Shown piece by piece: positions 1 to 10,695 of a stretch of DNA of 64,000 nucleotides. Positions within the stretch are counted from its first letter, which is position 1, and each line of letters opens with the position of its first letter. Source of the DNA: Plectosphaerella cucumerina. Lineage: Eukaryota > Ascomycota > Sordariomycetes > Glomerellales > Plectosphaerellaceae. The notes beneath the pieces are model-generated. The model had not been told where the DNA came from, did no database searches, and saw nothing but the letters and a program-made list of their open reading frames with translations. The stretch lies in NCBI GenBank assembly GCA_020746995.1, contig JAGPXD010000003.1:434001-498000 (forward strand), in the 5' to 3' direction. The translations under genes and the position numbers were made by a program.

Positions 1-14
1 CAATCAAGGAGATC

Positions 15-1112
15 ATGGACTCTGTGGCAAAGCTCCAGAAGCAGCTCCTTGACATCCGCAACGAGGCTGTCGACCATGGTACGGCTGCGCACATTAGGGA
101 CTGGCTCAGCGAGGACCGCCGCCTCCGCCGCATCTACCGCGGAGACAAGCCCCTCACAGCTCAAGAGAACGTCGTCAATGAGCTTGTGGCCAAGGCGGAG
201 GAAGCTCAGAAAATCCGTGACCTCCTCACAAGCGAGGAAACTCTCAGGGACAGTAGAGACTTTACTCTCCCTGGTACTGCCCGGCCCATGACTCTTTTCG
301 AGAAGGGCGTATACGACGAGAGCATCACCATCGAGGAGGCCCTCATTCACACGACTCCCCTTCGAGCCAACCCGATCGACCGCGGACGAACCTGGGCTTG
401 GCCCGCTCCTGTCATGCAAGGCGCACGTGTCGAGAAGCTGGTCGAAGACGGTCGGGACTGGAACCCGAAGTGGAAGTCACTCGACGGACCTCATCTGAAC
501 CTCGACAACGCCATCCGCAGACTTCGGACCGCGAAGGAGAAGTACAGCATGCTCACCGAGCTGACTCCCAACAGCATCCGCGAGGACACCCGCAGGGCGC
601 TTGCCACCGCAAGCAGACGCGTCAACCAGATCATTCTGATCCAGTCCTTCTTCGCAAACGGCTACACCGTCCATCCCAACCAGCTCGTCGGACCGGCGCA
701 GCTTCCTCTCGAGGGCTTCTGCACCCGCAGCACCCTCTACATCCTGGCCATCTGCTTCCGCCGACTCATCTCGATTCGCGACAGGGACAAGAAGATCGGC
801 CTCCACATGTCGCCCATCGACTTCCTCCGCTGGCGCCTGGCCGTCATGTGCAAGGACCACAACCACAAGAACCAGGCCTTGAACCGTGCCAGTATCGGCA
901 CCTGCCTCCTCAACGTGTACACCAGCATCACGGAGAGGACTACTCGCGGCGGTGATCCACTGTTCCGCGAGGTCATGATCTACGCCACCAAGGTGGATGG
1001 CACGGAGTGGCACTTCACCCGAAGGCACAGGCGCTCTACGCGTGGCGCGGTGACTCAGTCACAGCAGGCGGACGATCAGGCGGAGGATAGCGGTGACGAG
1101 GATGCGGAGTAG
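15..1112 (+). CDS. Hypothetical protein, 365 aa, probably 5'-partial
   Basis: I do not recognise a family. The frame is open without introns from the window edge (bases 3-14 read I-K-E-I before the first ATG), so the true start may lie outside the window. The N-terminal third is charged and heptad-like (MDSVAKLQKQLLDIRNEA), which suggests a short coiled coil. The middle is basic with many Arg pairs. The tail is acidic and polar (about the last 20 residues, ending SGDEDAE). No signal peptide or membrane segment is visible. The gene is followed directly by a degenerate repeat tract and not by another gene. The basic body and acidic tail would fit a nuclear or nucleic-acid-binding protein, but that is inference only. 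Confidence 0.6.
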   Translation: MDSVAKLQKQLLDIRNEAVDHGTAAHIRDWLSEDRRLRRIYRGDKPLTAQENVVNELVAKAEEAQKIRDLLTSEETLRDSRDFTLPGTARPMTLFEKGVYDESITIEEALIHTTPLRANPIDRGRTWAWPAPVMQGARVEKLVEDGRDWNPKWKSLDGPHLNLDNAIRRLRTAKEKYSMLTELTPNSIREDTRRALATASRRVNQIILIQSFFANGYTVHPNQLVGPAQLPLEGFCTRSTLYILAICFRRLISIRDRDKKIGLHMSPIDFLRWRLAVMCKDHNHKNQALNRASIGTCLLNVYTSITERTTRGGDPLFREVMIYATKVDGTEWHFTRRHRRSTRGAVTQSQQADDQAEDSGDEDAE

Positions 1113-1194
1113 GAAGTTGCGAAGTCCGCACGGAAGGCGCGGTTTTTTGCGAGGAAGGCGCGCGCTCATCTTGATGATTAGCAGGACTGACTGG

Positions 1195-2010
1195 ACGGGA
1201 CGATGATGATGACGCGTTGCGGAGGATGGACAGCTTGTTAATGATGATGCTTCACTGATGATGAACGGGTGTACTGATGATGCTTTGTGGTGATGACGCT
1301 CTACGGAGGATGATCTTGTGTAGGCATTAAGGCTTTGCTGGTGTTGATCAGGAGTGCTGATAATGCTTTGCGGGTGATGACGTGGTGCAGGCGTTAAGTC
1401 TCTGCTGCTGAACATATTATGCAGGCGTTCACGCTCTGCTGTTAATGATCGGGAGTGGTTGATGACGTTCCACGGGTGATGATATTGTGCAGGTGTTAAC
1501 GCTCTGCTACTGATGATCAGGGATTGTGATGAGTCTTTGCGGGTGTTGACATCTAGCAGGAGATGAGCTTCTGGTGAAGATGGCACTCGGTGGGTGATAA
1601 CACACTGAAGACGATGGGTCTCTTGAAAAGATGACGCTTTGCAGGTGATGATTCTGTTATGATGATGATTCTGTGCGGGTGTTAACGTCGTGGAGGCGAT
1701 GAGTCTTTGTTCAGGACGATGCTTTGCCGATGTTAATATCCTGGAGTTGATGATTGAGTTTGGATGATGATGCTTTCCATGCGATGATCTAGTTCACGGT
1801 AATGACGCCTTGACGGCGACCACCACTTGCACGTTGTGAACTTGTCTTGAGGACAGAACCCTGCTGGTGACGACGCTCTATGAGTGATGAGTTGCTTCAG
1901 ATGGTAATATAGTGCGGAAGATAAACTTGTCACGAAGAACTTCCTCTTGATGGACTTTTACGATAGTGATTGTTTTTGGGTGGTGTTGTCACGAGATTGA
2001 TGCTTTGCTG
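1195..2010. repeat. Degenerate minisatellite-like tract, unit about 66 bp
   Basis: The tract is built from diverged copies of a unit containing GATGATGCTTTGCGGGTG, then TTGTGCAGGCGTTAACGC, then TCTGCTG and TGATGATCAGGAGTG. The clearest copies lie between about 1343 and 1560, where GTGCAGG(C/T)GTTAA followed by TCTGCT recurs at 1387, 1422 and 1487. Outside that core only fragments (GATGATGCTTTGC, GGGTGTTAACG) persist. The copies differ at many sites, so the array is old. It lies 3' of the first gene and 5' of COX4. A 175-codon minus-strand frame at 1059-1586 is a by-product of the repeat. Confidence 0.6.
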
Positions 2011-2350
2011 GTGATACTCTCGTTGCCGAGAAAGCTGATTTGGGATGCTGGACCTGTCTGGCGATGGCCTCATGCAGTCAATTTAAATCCCACGATCGGG
2101 ACTGGTCAAAGTTCGGAAATGCACCCAAGAGAGGAAGACACCATGATTTCGATCACGTGATATGGCCTCCCACTAACCCCCGGAAAAAGTCTAGTGTCCC
2201 CCATCCTGCTGACATAAACCTCCAAGCTGCCGGGCCGAGCAGAGAGCCGCAGCAAGATCAAACCATCAAATCAGACCATCGACAAATCCCTCTTCAACAC
2301 CACCTAATCCCCCCAAACGTCATCCACCACCACAACCCATTGCCGCCGCC

Positions 2351-3326
2351 ATGTTCCTGCAGCGCTCCGCCGCCGTCGTCGCCCGCAGGGCCGTCGTCTC
2401 CCCCATGGCGAGGCGCGCCTTCACCACCTCCATCGCCCGCTGTACGACCCCCGAAGACGCGACCGCTCACCCGGCCCTGGCCACGAGTGGTGTCATGATT
2501 GCTTCCTCTTCAAAAGTCGGAAAGCTGACCAGGCTCTTTGCGCCCTACAGGTGAAGCCGCCAAGGCTCCCGCCGCCGACTCCAAGGTCGCCAAGCCCTAC
2601 AAGACCTTCTCCGGTACGAATTCGCCTTGTTCCCGAAACCTCCCGACGACGACGAGATGCATTGGCCCGGGCGGACACGTCAATTGCGACGCATACGGAT
2701 GCCAGCGTGCACTTTGGAGGATGCCGACGGCTTCATGCCAGGCAATTGGATTGTCCGGAAGCTAATTGGAGTCATACTACAGAGATCAAGACCGAGGACG
2801 ACCTCCGTGGACCTGGTGCTGCCCCCGGCACTGTCCCCACCGATCTCGAGCAGTCGACTGGTCTCGAGCGTCTCGAGATTCTCGGAAAGATGGAGGGTGT
2901 CGACATCTTCGACATGCGCCCCCTGGACGCCTCGCGCACGGGTATGGATTGACAGGATTGGGCAGCGATGTAACGCTTTGGGACTGACAGGACAACAGGC
3001 ACCATGGAGAACCCCATCCTCGTCCGCTCCGCCGGTGACGAGCAGTACCTTGGCTGCACCGGCTCCCCCGCCGACTCCCACGTCACCATCTGGCTGACCG
3101 TACGAACGACCCCTCCTCTATCGCGAGACTCCCGCTGACATCTCTCCCCACAACACAGATCTCCCGCGAGCGCGACATCGAGCGCTGCCCCGAGTGCGGC
3201 AGCGTCTACAAGATGGACTACGTCGGCCCCCAGGACGACCACCACCACGACCACCACCACGGCCCCGAGATCGAGGAGCCCAAGACCTTCGCCGACTTCG
3301 TCAAGCCCGAGTACCGCTACCTGTAA
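2351..3326 (+). CDS. COX4: Cytochrome c oxidase subunit IV (zinc-binding, COX5B family), mitochondrial
   Basis: Nuclear-encoded structural subunit of respiratory complex IV, inner mitochondrial membrane. Exons 2351-2441, 2551-2613, 2783-2941, 2999-3099 and 3159-3326 give 193 aa, normal for the family with its presequence. The N-terminus is an Arg/Ala/Ser-rich matrix-targeting sequence (MFLQRSAAVVARRAVVSPMA) without acidic residues. The conserved core includes LERLEILGKMEGVDIFDM and the zinc-site residues YLGC, DSHVTIW and ERCPECGSVYK. The C-terminus PKTFADFVKPEYRYL is typical. A His-rich insert (DDHHHDHHHGPE) sits between the CPEC knuckle and this tail. All four introns begin with GT and end with AG. 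Identification is firm from motifs. The first splice junction is the least certain because it lies in the poorly conserved presequence. Confidence 0.93.
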
Positions 3327-3534
3327 AGCCGGACGGGCTCTAGTGCGGGTGACCAAAACTTCGCCGGACGGCGTGGATGCCGCGAGCGGAGAGACCGGGA
3401 GTAGGGGCGCTGTTGTGTAGTATACCTCGACGGGCGGCTGTATAGAAGAGATTCATTATTTTCCGACGGGCTGCTTGCCGTGATGATGAGTTGCACGTTG
3501 TCGGGTTATGATGTTTGAAGCTGTGCTGGTTGGC

Positions 3535-4038
3535 CTATTCCGGGTCGAAGCTGAGCTTAATCTTCTTCGCCGTCTTCTTCTTTGGCTTCTCTGGACCCGC
3601 GGGTTTTGACTTCTTCTCCTCGTCGGACGTCTTGCTGGGACCTTTGCCCTCTGGCTCCTCTGCGTCGCCCGTGTCACCAACGACCTTGCCGACCTTGCGT
3701 TTCCTCCCGGCGCCTATCCCCGCGAGCTTCTCCATTTTCTTCGCCTCGCCCTCGTCCGGAGCTGTGGCCTTGTCGTCTGCTTCTGCCTTCCCCTCGGGAT
3801 CGACCGCTGAGCCGTCCGGGTTCAGTTGCACGACATTGCCGTCCTCGTCGACCACTAGTGGCTGGTCTTCGGCCTCTTCCGAGTCGGAACGCTTCTTGGC
3901 AGCACGGCGACGGCCGGATAGAATGGGATCTGGGCCGGAGGAGGAACCGCCGCCGGCTTGTGCGTGGAGGGCGCGGAGGAAGGGCGGGAGGTCGGAGCTG
4001 TAGGAGAGCTGTTTGGCGGATATTTTTGGGGAGGGCAT
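3535..4038 (-). CDS. DUF4604-type small nuclear protein, 167 aa
   Basis: Intronless gene read from 4038. The N-terminus (KISAKQLSYSSDLPPFLRAL) matches the pattern I associate with fungal DUF4604 proteins, followed by Gly/Ser and a stretch of basic, Asp/Glu and Lys-rich low complexity (GRRRAAKKR; EEKKSKPAGPEKPKKK). It ends KIKLSFDPE. This composition suggests nuclear localisation and an intrinsically disordered protein. No enzymatic motif is present and the function of the family is unknown. The gene is convergent with COX4, with about 210 bp between the two stops. Plus-strand open frames over the same bases are shadows of its biased codon usage. Confidence 0.8.
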   Translation of the reverse strand: MPSPKISAKQLSYSSDLPPFLRALHAQAGGGSSSGPDPILSGRRRAAKKRSDSEEAEDQPLVVDEDGNVVQLNPDGSAVDPEGKAEADDKATAPDEGEAKKMEKLAGIGAGRKRKVGKVVGDTGDAEEPEGKGPSKTSDEEKKSKPAGPEKPKKKTAKKIKLSFDPE

Positions 4039-5346
4039 CGTGGTGAGCTGGGGGTGGTCTCTGCGCTCGATGCGCTCTTCGGTGGGGGCGTTCCGGTGAT
4101 TGCAGGGCGAATGTGTGCTTGGCGCCTCTTGTGATGGTCTGCTCGGTCAGGTTGAATGTAAGAGCGAGAGTGTACAGGCTCGGAGCTGTGTGCAATGGTG
4201 CAGCATTCGAGATAGACGTCGAGTCGCGCAGAGTTGCAGCATCTCTCCACCGGCCTGGACCACCTGAATCCGGACTAGCGCCTTTTGGCCACCATCTTGC
4301 TAACTGCGTGCCGACTTCACTTCATTTCTGCAAATGTTGCAGGTAATTGGGACCTTCGTCGACGATACCTGATCCTGAAAGCTTGCATTTATCATCCCAT
4401 ACTCAGAATCTTGTCTCTTCGGGCACATACGACATTCGATGCATGCGAGTCAGCCGACCTCTGACCTTTGGATCAACAACAGGGCTCCGAGCTTCCAGAC
4501 CAATGACTGCACTTTGTGCAACCACATGAGAGATTTGTGGCTTAATCGTCGTGATCAGTACACTGGCAGATTTGGCATATTGCCGAGGCCCGAACAATCT
4601 CACAGAACTATGTCTAAAGACCTTTCTCAAGTCTCGGGGGTTCGCGTGTCAGTTCCTGGCAGGTGCCTACGGCGACGAATGGCTGCTCGACTGGGTCGGG
4701 CGCTTAGACCTGGCGAGACGCCTTGACCGTTCTGAAAGCCGTGATGCTGGCCCGGAAGGTCAGAGAATGGTGGAAGTAGTAGATGTATCGGTTGCAGTGG
4801 CTGCTGCAACCATCGGGCTTAGATACCTTCTTGCTTACTTGCAATCGAAGGCGGGCGGTTAACTGCCTATCGCGACATGGAAAGAACGCCAAGCGGCAGT
4901 CGAGGCCTGTCGAAGTGGCAGCTGACAAGCAGGCCAAGATGCGCGCTTTTCTCAAGGGGTTCAGCTGAGTCTGCTGTGGCGCATTGGTAGACCGATGACT
5001 TGAAAATTGAGACTACTTCTGGTGTAGTTGAATGTTTGGGTCGTTGATGTTGTTCTTGGCTCCGCGTATTTAGGCAAGGCGTCGGGATAGACTCGGCATA
5101 GAGACAGCGGGTTTGCTGATGCCGCTGCCTGAAGGAGATAAAAAAATTGATGCTGTATTTGGAAACCTTGTGCAGCGGGAGAGAAGCATCCTCCCATGAG
5201 GGCTGAACGAGGTAGAAGCCATCTAGGTGGTTTTCAGGTATAAAGCCCCCTTCACAGCCGTAACCATGAGAATCCATTCTTAGCACCATCTTCCTTCATT
5301 CTGTACTTCTAGAACACCCGATATTGAGCCCTGAAGTTCATCCAAG
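4039..5346. other. Intergenic region, no supportable gene
   Basis: Divergent promoter space between the DUF4604 gene (minus) and the secreted-protein gene (plus). Open frames are short and lack codon bias or family motifs. The best of them, 4551-4862 on the plus strand (103 codons), shows no domain and no good start context, and I do not call it. GC content is visibly lower than in the flanking coding DNA. Confidence 0.5.
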
Positions 5347-6162
5347 ATGCTTTCAAAGTACATCTTTGCCCTCTTGGCCACTGTCACTGCCGTGGCAGCC
5401 GTCCCTGCCCCGGCGGACAACGAGGAGCTTCACCTTCTTAAGAGGGATGTACCTCTCAGCGAGCGGGATCTGGATCTCGCTCGGCGCCACGACATTGATC
5501 TCGACAAGAGTGAGTGATCCATGTCCTCATTGAAGCGAAGCTGACCGGCCGGCACAGTGTACGCCCACTCGGTCTTCAAGCGTGATGATGGCGACCACGT
5601 CACCATCTGGATCGACAACAGCTTCATTCCTGAGGAGGTGGACGAGCGCGACATTGACGCTGCCGTCAAACTCGCGGGCGTTAAGAAGCGCCAAGCCCGG
5701 CCCCTCCGCGGCCTAATCACTGGCGGCTGCTCCGACTGCTGCGGCGACAGTACCTTCAACAGCCGGACAGACGGCAACGCGCCCTTCACTGGCGGCGTGG
5801 AGCGCCTCATAAACTGGGGAAACAGCAACCGCGGGTCATTCCAGATCCGGCAGCTCGAGGACGAGAACTTCAAGGACCTCATTGTCGCGGGCACGAACAG
5901 CGGCGCCAACCTGCGCTTCCGGGCGCGGAGGTGGCGCGACATTCCCGCGTGGATCGGGACTACAGATATTACGGACCTGACGCGCGACTCACGCAATAAG
6001 TTCCAGCGAAATATCAATGGTCGTTGGAGGTTCGGTGCCAATGGATACATGTTCTGCCGCTCGGTGTTCAATGGGCAGGGAGACGGTGGTATCGTCTGGC
6101 CTGTCCCGGACGCGACGGCTACTACGCTGTGGGAGATTGTTCGCTATGATGCGAATGTTTGA
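5347..6162 (+). CDS. Secreted cysteine-containing protein, 255 aa, unknown family
   Basis: Exons 5347-5509 and 5558-6162 (48-bp intron, GTGAGT..CAG). The N-terminus is a clear signal peptide (MLSKYIFALLATVTAVAA, cleavage expected near AVPAP). It is followed by dibasic sites (LKR, ARR, FKR, KKR at about residues 31-117) that look like Kex2 sites separating a pro-region from a mature C-terminal part starting near QARPLRGLITGG. The mature part has GGCSDCCGDSTF, a WRDIPAW motif and a single later Cys (MFCRSVF). Expected to be secreted. I cannot place it in a family. A secreted effector-like or extracellular structural role is possible but not shown. Confidence 0.82.
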
Positions 6163-8693
6163 GCGGATCCAGGGTTCTCTGATGGCCAGGAAGGGTGTGG
6201 AAGGTGGATGTTGCGGGACATGACGCTGGCCGCCCCTGAAGAGGCACTGTGCACCAAATGAGGGTTCTGAGGTCTGAGAGGCCCATTTTTCAAGTGGAAG
6301 CCCCCCTCACACTCCAAATCTCGTGAAGAATCACTTACCACGGCCACATGATCATAGTGACTGGCGGCGGTGGAAGCGTAGACCAGCAGCTTGTGGTGCT
6401 GAAGGCTGACCTCTCGTGAGGGGGTTGCTGATGTTGATGATGTTGAAAGATCAGGCACGTCCAGGCTAAAAACGGCCCGTCCCCCAAACGTGCACGGTGG
6501 TGCCCCGCCTATACTCAACGGCTTATCACATAAACATCTCTGCTTCAGCTCGCCCTCCCTCGCACCTTCCCTCGTCCCAACATCCAGGATGCCAGGAAAA
6601 GGAAGGCCAAAAACCTCCGACACCGCAGGGCCTCATCTTTGGCTGCCCTTGCACTCGCCTGCATGAATCTGTCGGACAGGGGCGGGGAAGCGAAGCGGAA
6701 GCTGCAGCGGCGGCAGCGAGCATGGATGTTCAAACAAGAAGCTGGCGCCAATTGGGCTTCAACTGGCAGGTGGTCCCACTACGCCAGCCTCAGCTCCTTC
6801 CCGTGCAGTCCGGGGGGAAGGGACCACCTGCACTGGACCAGTGGCAACGGCAGAGTGGCAGTGGCCAGTGACACTGCAGCGTCGCTTGCCCTCCTTCTCT
6901 GGGGAAGGGGCCGCCCGGGGAAAAATTCCGCAGGGTCACGCGCGCCCAGAGGCAGCTTCAACGATTGGATATTCCTCAGGATGACAGACCGAACACGACA
7001 CGGACGGCTTCGCCCATGGAGGCTAACCATCTGAGCTGCGTCACCTTCCTTTCCTCTGTTTGATGCTGACGCCCGGCAACACGAGTATCCGACAGCATCA
7101 ACGACAAGGCTCTCGCTCATCTGGCGCACGCACGACGATTCAAAGCACGCAAAACGAAACGAAGCAAAGCAAAGCCAATAGTGCGCAATGCATCCATCAG
7201 CTGCCTCGACCGGACCCTGAGTCCGAGCCCGAGCGCCGCCCTGTGCAAGACCCGACATCGTGGGACCACTCACACCTTACTGAGGGAAAAAGCAATGTTT
7301 GCCTCTGGATCGACGCCTCATCAGCCCCTCAAGCCCCTTTCCAAGGTTTCCTCGCCTGCTCACCTGGATTCCCCAGGCTCGACCACCACCACCCCCGGAA
7401 GAGGAGGTAACCGGGTGACGAGACTCTGGCCTGAGAGAGGCTGGCAAGCTGTCAAGCTGGGCCGGGGGGGGCGGACACATTCCTCTGCAGGACCCGACCT
7501 GACCTGACTGACCTGCTTAGCCCGCCAAGAGCCGAAATTGGGAGCCCGACCGAATGTTACGCCCCGTCTGCCCGTGTCTGCATCCCCCGGAGACCACCGA
7601 CAGCAAGGCACCTTGCGACAACTCGTCCGAGTTTCGCGTCCGTGGCCTCACTCACCTCAACACTAGAAAGCCCTGGGTGGCCACTGATCAGCACATCTAC
7701 TGCGACTAGCGGTGCCCCATCACGGCCTCTCTTCTGACCTTTCGTCCACCGGTGGCAAGGGACATGCCGTCTCGGTCACCGATGGCACAAGTCATCTGAA
7801 CACGAGGGCCGCGCCAGGACATAACTTGGATGGGCTAGCGGCCTCCTCGTACACACCCAGACCCAACCCAACACCAGTCCTGCCCAGTCCCGTCACCGTG
7901 CCTCGCTACCCCAGACCAGAGTTGCCCTCTCTGCCCCCCTGCTGCATTTCTCTCCTCAAGCCCAGGCCGGGGAGCATGAGGGGTGGCATCCTGCTGTGCT
8001 TCCCATTCGCCGCGGGGCGCGAGACCCTGGTCCAGCCATCTCACCCTGCTGTTTCCTGCCCCCCCGAGATGCCGCTTAGCCCAGCTTAGGTTAGAAAGGG
8101 GGGAAGGCATGGGAGATCACCACAACCGACGGGACGGAACCGCCCTCGTCGACTCTTTAACCCCCCGCATTTCCTCGCCTCCCCCCCGTGCCTAAAACTG
8201 GACATCTGACCTCCACCGGGTCTCCCTCGATCTGGCCGTGGACCTCTTGGGGAAGAAGAGGCTCTTCAGGATACCTGGTTTTCAATCTCACTCTCATCTC
8301 CAACACACCTCGAATCCGGCATACTTATGTGCCTCATACCTCACTCGGAATCGTACCACACCCTCACATCAAACCTTCAGCACTAGGCTCCCTCCCTCGC
8401 CCGAAGAGCTGGCAGGTGACCGACACCAAGCTTTAGCTCCCGCTCGCCGCCCCTCTTCTCACCCCGATTCTCGGAGACGAGCCGCCTGGTCGGACTGGAC
8501 TGGGTCGGCCTAAAGCCTCGTCTGGCATGGCATCTTGACGTTGGCGTCACCGTTGTTCCCACATCTCCACCCGATATCCTGACCATCTGATAAATCCTCA
8601 CGCTCTTGGTCGAGTCGACGCATGGAAAGTCTTCATCAGTGCCCCATCTCGAGCTGACCCAAGCTCCGGGGCCTTCTCTCTCAACCCCTCACC
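6163..8693. other. 2.5-kb gene-poor region, probably promoter and long leader
   Basis: No open frame here has motifs or coding bias. The plus strand is strongly C/T-rich from about 7600 onward, as is usual for fungal 5' leaders. The TCCCTC/CCCTCACC-rich stretch runs right up to the ATG at 8694. The length is unusual for a locus where most spacers are under 1 kb. A long untranslated leader or an unseen non-coding RNA could account for it. Transcript data would be needed to tell these apart. Confidence 0.45.
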
Positions 8694-9941
8694 ATGGAAT
8701 CTGGCGTCGACCACTTCAGGCGGAATGTGCCTGACATATTCGAGCAATGGGCCGCCACCAGCCAGAGGCCCGAGACGGCCGCATTCGAGCCACCGCTGGG
8801 CTTCACGGGAAGCTTGCCTTCGCCTGCGGCGTCTGCCGTTCGCATCGAAGACTCGGGCATCCTTGATGGCATGCAGGAAGACACGGCGCCCGGTCCCTGC
8901 CTTGATCAGCTCTCTTCGTCCGAGGATGACAGTGAACCAGAGCCACTGTCACAATTGCCATCTCCGCCATATCTGCAACCCCCCGACCTCTGCACACCGT
9001 GGTCAGAGCCTTCACCCTCATCTTTCGCACTATCAATAGAGCCACATCCCGAACCATTCGAATTCCAGGTCCTGCCTCATGCCCTACAGCTGCCTATCCG
9101 GCCAAAACGGCCACGCGCCCGGCACGATGTGGATGGGTACTATACTGCGGTGCTCAGCTGCAAGAAGCGTCGTCTGAGAACCGAGCTCATCACAAGCCGC
9201 CTTTCCCAGCCGTTCTCCCTCCCGGCAACGCACATCATCAACCGGGAGGCCATTGCCGCAGGCGACAAGCGTTTCATGAAGCTTGCTGCTTCAGTCGAGG
9301 CGCATAAGAGGTGCCCCAGTACACAGAGCTCCATGGTGCGCCGGGCCGCCCTACTCAACAGTACCCGACTGCGGGTACAGGGCGAGCTACAAGAACGCGA
9401 GCAGGGATTCCTGAGGGTTGCCGTTCAACAGACGAGCATGCTTCATCGCGGGCCTCACACTTCAACAGGAGGTCGGTTCCTGGCGGTTGCCGCCCCGTCA
9501 GGCTCATCAACTGCATCTACTCGCGTCATCCTGGTGCGCACATCAGGTGACGGGACAGGACCTGGGGGCCATGGGGGCTCGAGCCAGGCCAGGAGCGGTA
9601 CAACATCGCCAGCACTCGGCGCTGTGGAGGCTGCACAGCGGAAACTCGCCAAGTCCCCGCTTCTACGACCTGCTCGATCGCCCATTCTGGGACCTTCCGA
9701 CAGCCGACTTGACGAGGTGGCGGATGACGATGAGACGGCATTCCCCGAGGATGACAGACGTTACGCCTCTGCAGATGACGACGATGATGGAGACGATGTG
9801 TACTCGGATTTTGGCGCGATATTTGGCGGCGCCGGGCGAGAAGACGATCCTCTAGATTCGGAAGAGAATTCCTACGAGGAAGAGAATTCCTACGAGGGCT
9901 ATCTCGACGAGCTGGATGGGATCTCTTGGGTCGGCCGGTAG
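8694..9941 (+). CDS. Conserved-type fungal hypothetical protein with acidic tail, 415 aa
   Basis: Single-exon gene with a good start context (CACCATGG). No signal peptide, membrane segment or catalytic motif is seen. Residues 75-120 are Ser/Pro/Glu-rich. About residues 135-205 form the most ordered part (RPKRPRARHDVDGYYTAVL, then CKKRRLRTELITSRLSQPF and ATHIINREA), with two basic clusters that could serve as nuclear localisation signals. The C-terminal 80 residues are strongly acidic (ADDDDDGDDVYSD). Near the end an exact 18-bp duplication (9861-9878 and 9879-9896) encodes EENSYE twice. A nuclear regulatory role is plausible but inferred only from composition. Confidence 0.75.
   Translation: MESGVDHFRRNVPDIFEQWAATSQRPETAAFEPPLGFTGSLPSPAASAVRIEDSGILDGMQEDTAPGPCLDQLSSSEDDSEPEPLSQLPSPPYLQPPDLCTPWSEPSPSSFALSIEPHPEPFEFQVLPHALQLPIRPKRPRARHDVDGYYTAVLSCKKRRLRTELITSRLSQPFSLPATHIINREAIAAGDKRFMKLAASVEAHKRCPSTQSSMVRRAALLNSTRLRVQGELQEREQGFLRVAVQQTSMLHRGPHTSTGGRFLAVAAPSGSSTASTRVILVRTSGDGTGPGGHGGSSQARSGTTSPALGAVEAAQRKLAKSPLLRPARSPILGPSDSRLDEVADDDETAFPEDDRRYASADDDDDGDDVYSDFGAIFGGAGREDDPLDSEENSYEEENSYEGYLDELDGISWVGR
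9861..9896 (+). repeat. Exact 18-bp tandem duplication inside a coding region
   Basis: Two adjacent identical copies of gaagagaattcctacgag lie in frame and add six residues (EENSYE) to the acidic tail of the 8694-9941 protein. The identity at every base indicates a recent event, or a length that varies between strains. Confidence 0.85.
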
Positions 9942-10120
9942 GCAGCGGGCGTGTGTCGTCGCTCCGTCACGGTCGGCCATCTTTTTAGTATCTGGCGTAC
10001 TGATGCATACATAGTTGGCCAGACATCACATGTGGAAAAGGCCACACCGGCGTTGGTAGGGCAAAAAAAGGCGTGCATTCATTAAGCTCATTGCATCTAA
10101 CATGCCACCTTGCGGAGCCA

Positions 10121-10695
10121 TTATGGCGCAGCGCTGATGGGCAGCTTGCTAGCTCTGTCCTTTGCAATATCGCGCATGGCCTAAACAGGAGTCAGTGGAT
10201 ATGGCTGTATGAGGCTGTCAGGGTGCTCACATTGATGGCCTCGACCTCTTCCGCCCGGAGGTAACCTCGCTTGATCCGCTCCTCCATGTTGGTCATGATC
10301 TCGGGGCGACCACGGCCGTTGACGAAGACTACGTAGCGCAGACCGGGAAAGGCAGCCTCGTACTCTGCGTTGAGCTCGGCGAGTCTGGCAGTTTGCTCGG
10401 CGCTCCCTCGAAGCTTTGCCTGCTCGGCTGCCGACTGGGCGCTGTCGACCTTGGGGGCGCCCAGGCGGGGGTGCGAGCCCAGGACGGCATGTAGATCTGA
10501 AGATCCCGAGGGGAGATTGATGAGAACGGAGTGAACGTCGTCGATGAGGGCGGGATAGTCTGGGAAGGACTTTGAGAGGACGGCGGGCGTCACGAGACGG
10601 TGGAGGGTTGGGCTGGGCTCGAAGAGGAGGTCCAGCGCGTTTGTTTGTGTAGTTGCTGGGAGCGTGGGCAAGTCCTGGATCGGAGGGAGAGACAT
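10121..10695 (-). CDS. 2-oxo-4-hydroxy-4-carboxy-5-ureidoimidazoline (OHCU) decarboxylase
   Basis: Purine degradation: decarboxylates OHCU to S-allantoin after urate oxidase and HIU hydrolase. Exons 10231-10695 and 10121-10180 flank a 50-bp intron (GTGAGC..TTTAG), giving 174 aa, the usual family length. Motifs are SKSFPDYPALI near the N-terminus, the signature HPRLGAPK with the catalytic His, an E-Q-A-K..E-Q..RLAELN..YE helix and FPGLRYVVFVNGRGRPEI. The last exon encodes AMRDIAKDRASKLPISAAP. A second in-frame ATG at 10710 would add five residues. I chose 10695 (MSLPPIQDLP). Homologues are often peroxisomal. Here SKL occurs near the end but not at the very C-terminus. The gene diverges from PRP19. 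Confidence 0.9.

Noticed and set aside
1059..1586. 175-codon minus-strand frame over the repeat tract
   Set aside because: Its sequence is simply the repeat unit translated, with no conserved domain, and it overlaps the end of the first gene.
4551..4862. 103-codon plus-strand frame in the intergenic region
   Set aside because: No motif, poor codon bias, and overlapping frames of similar length on both strands.
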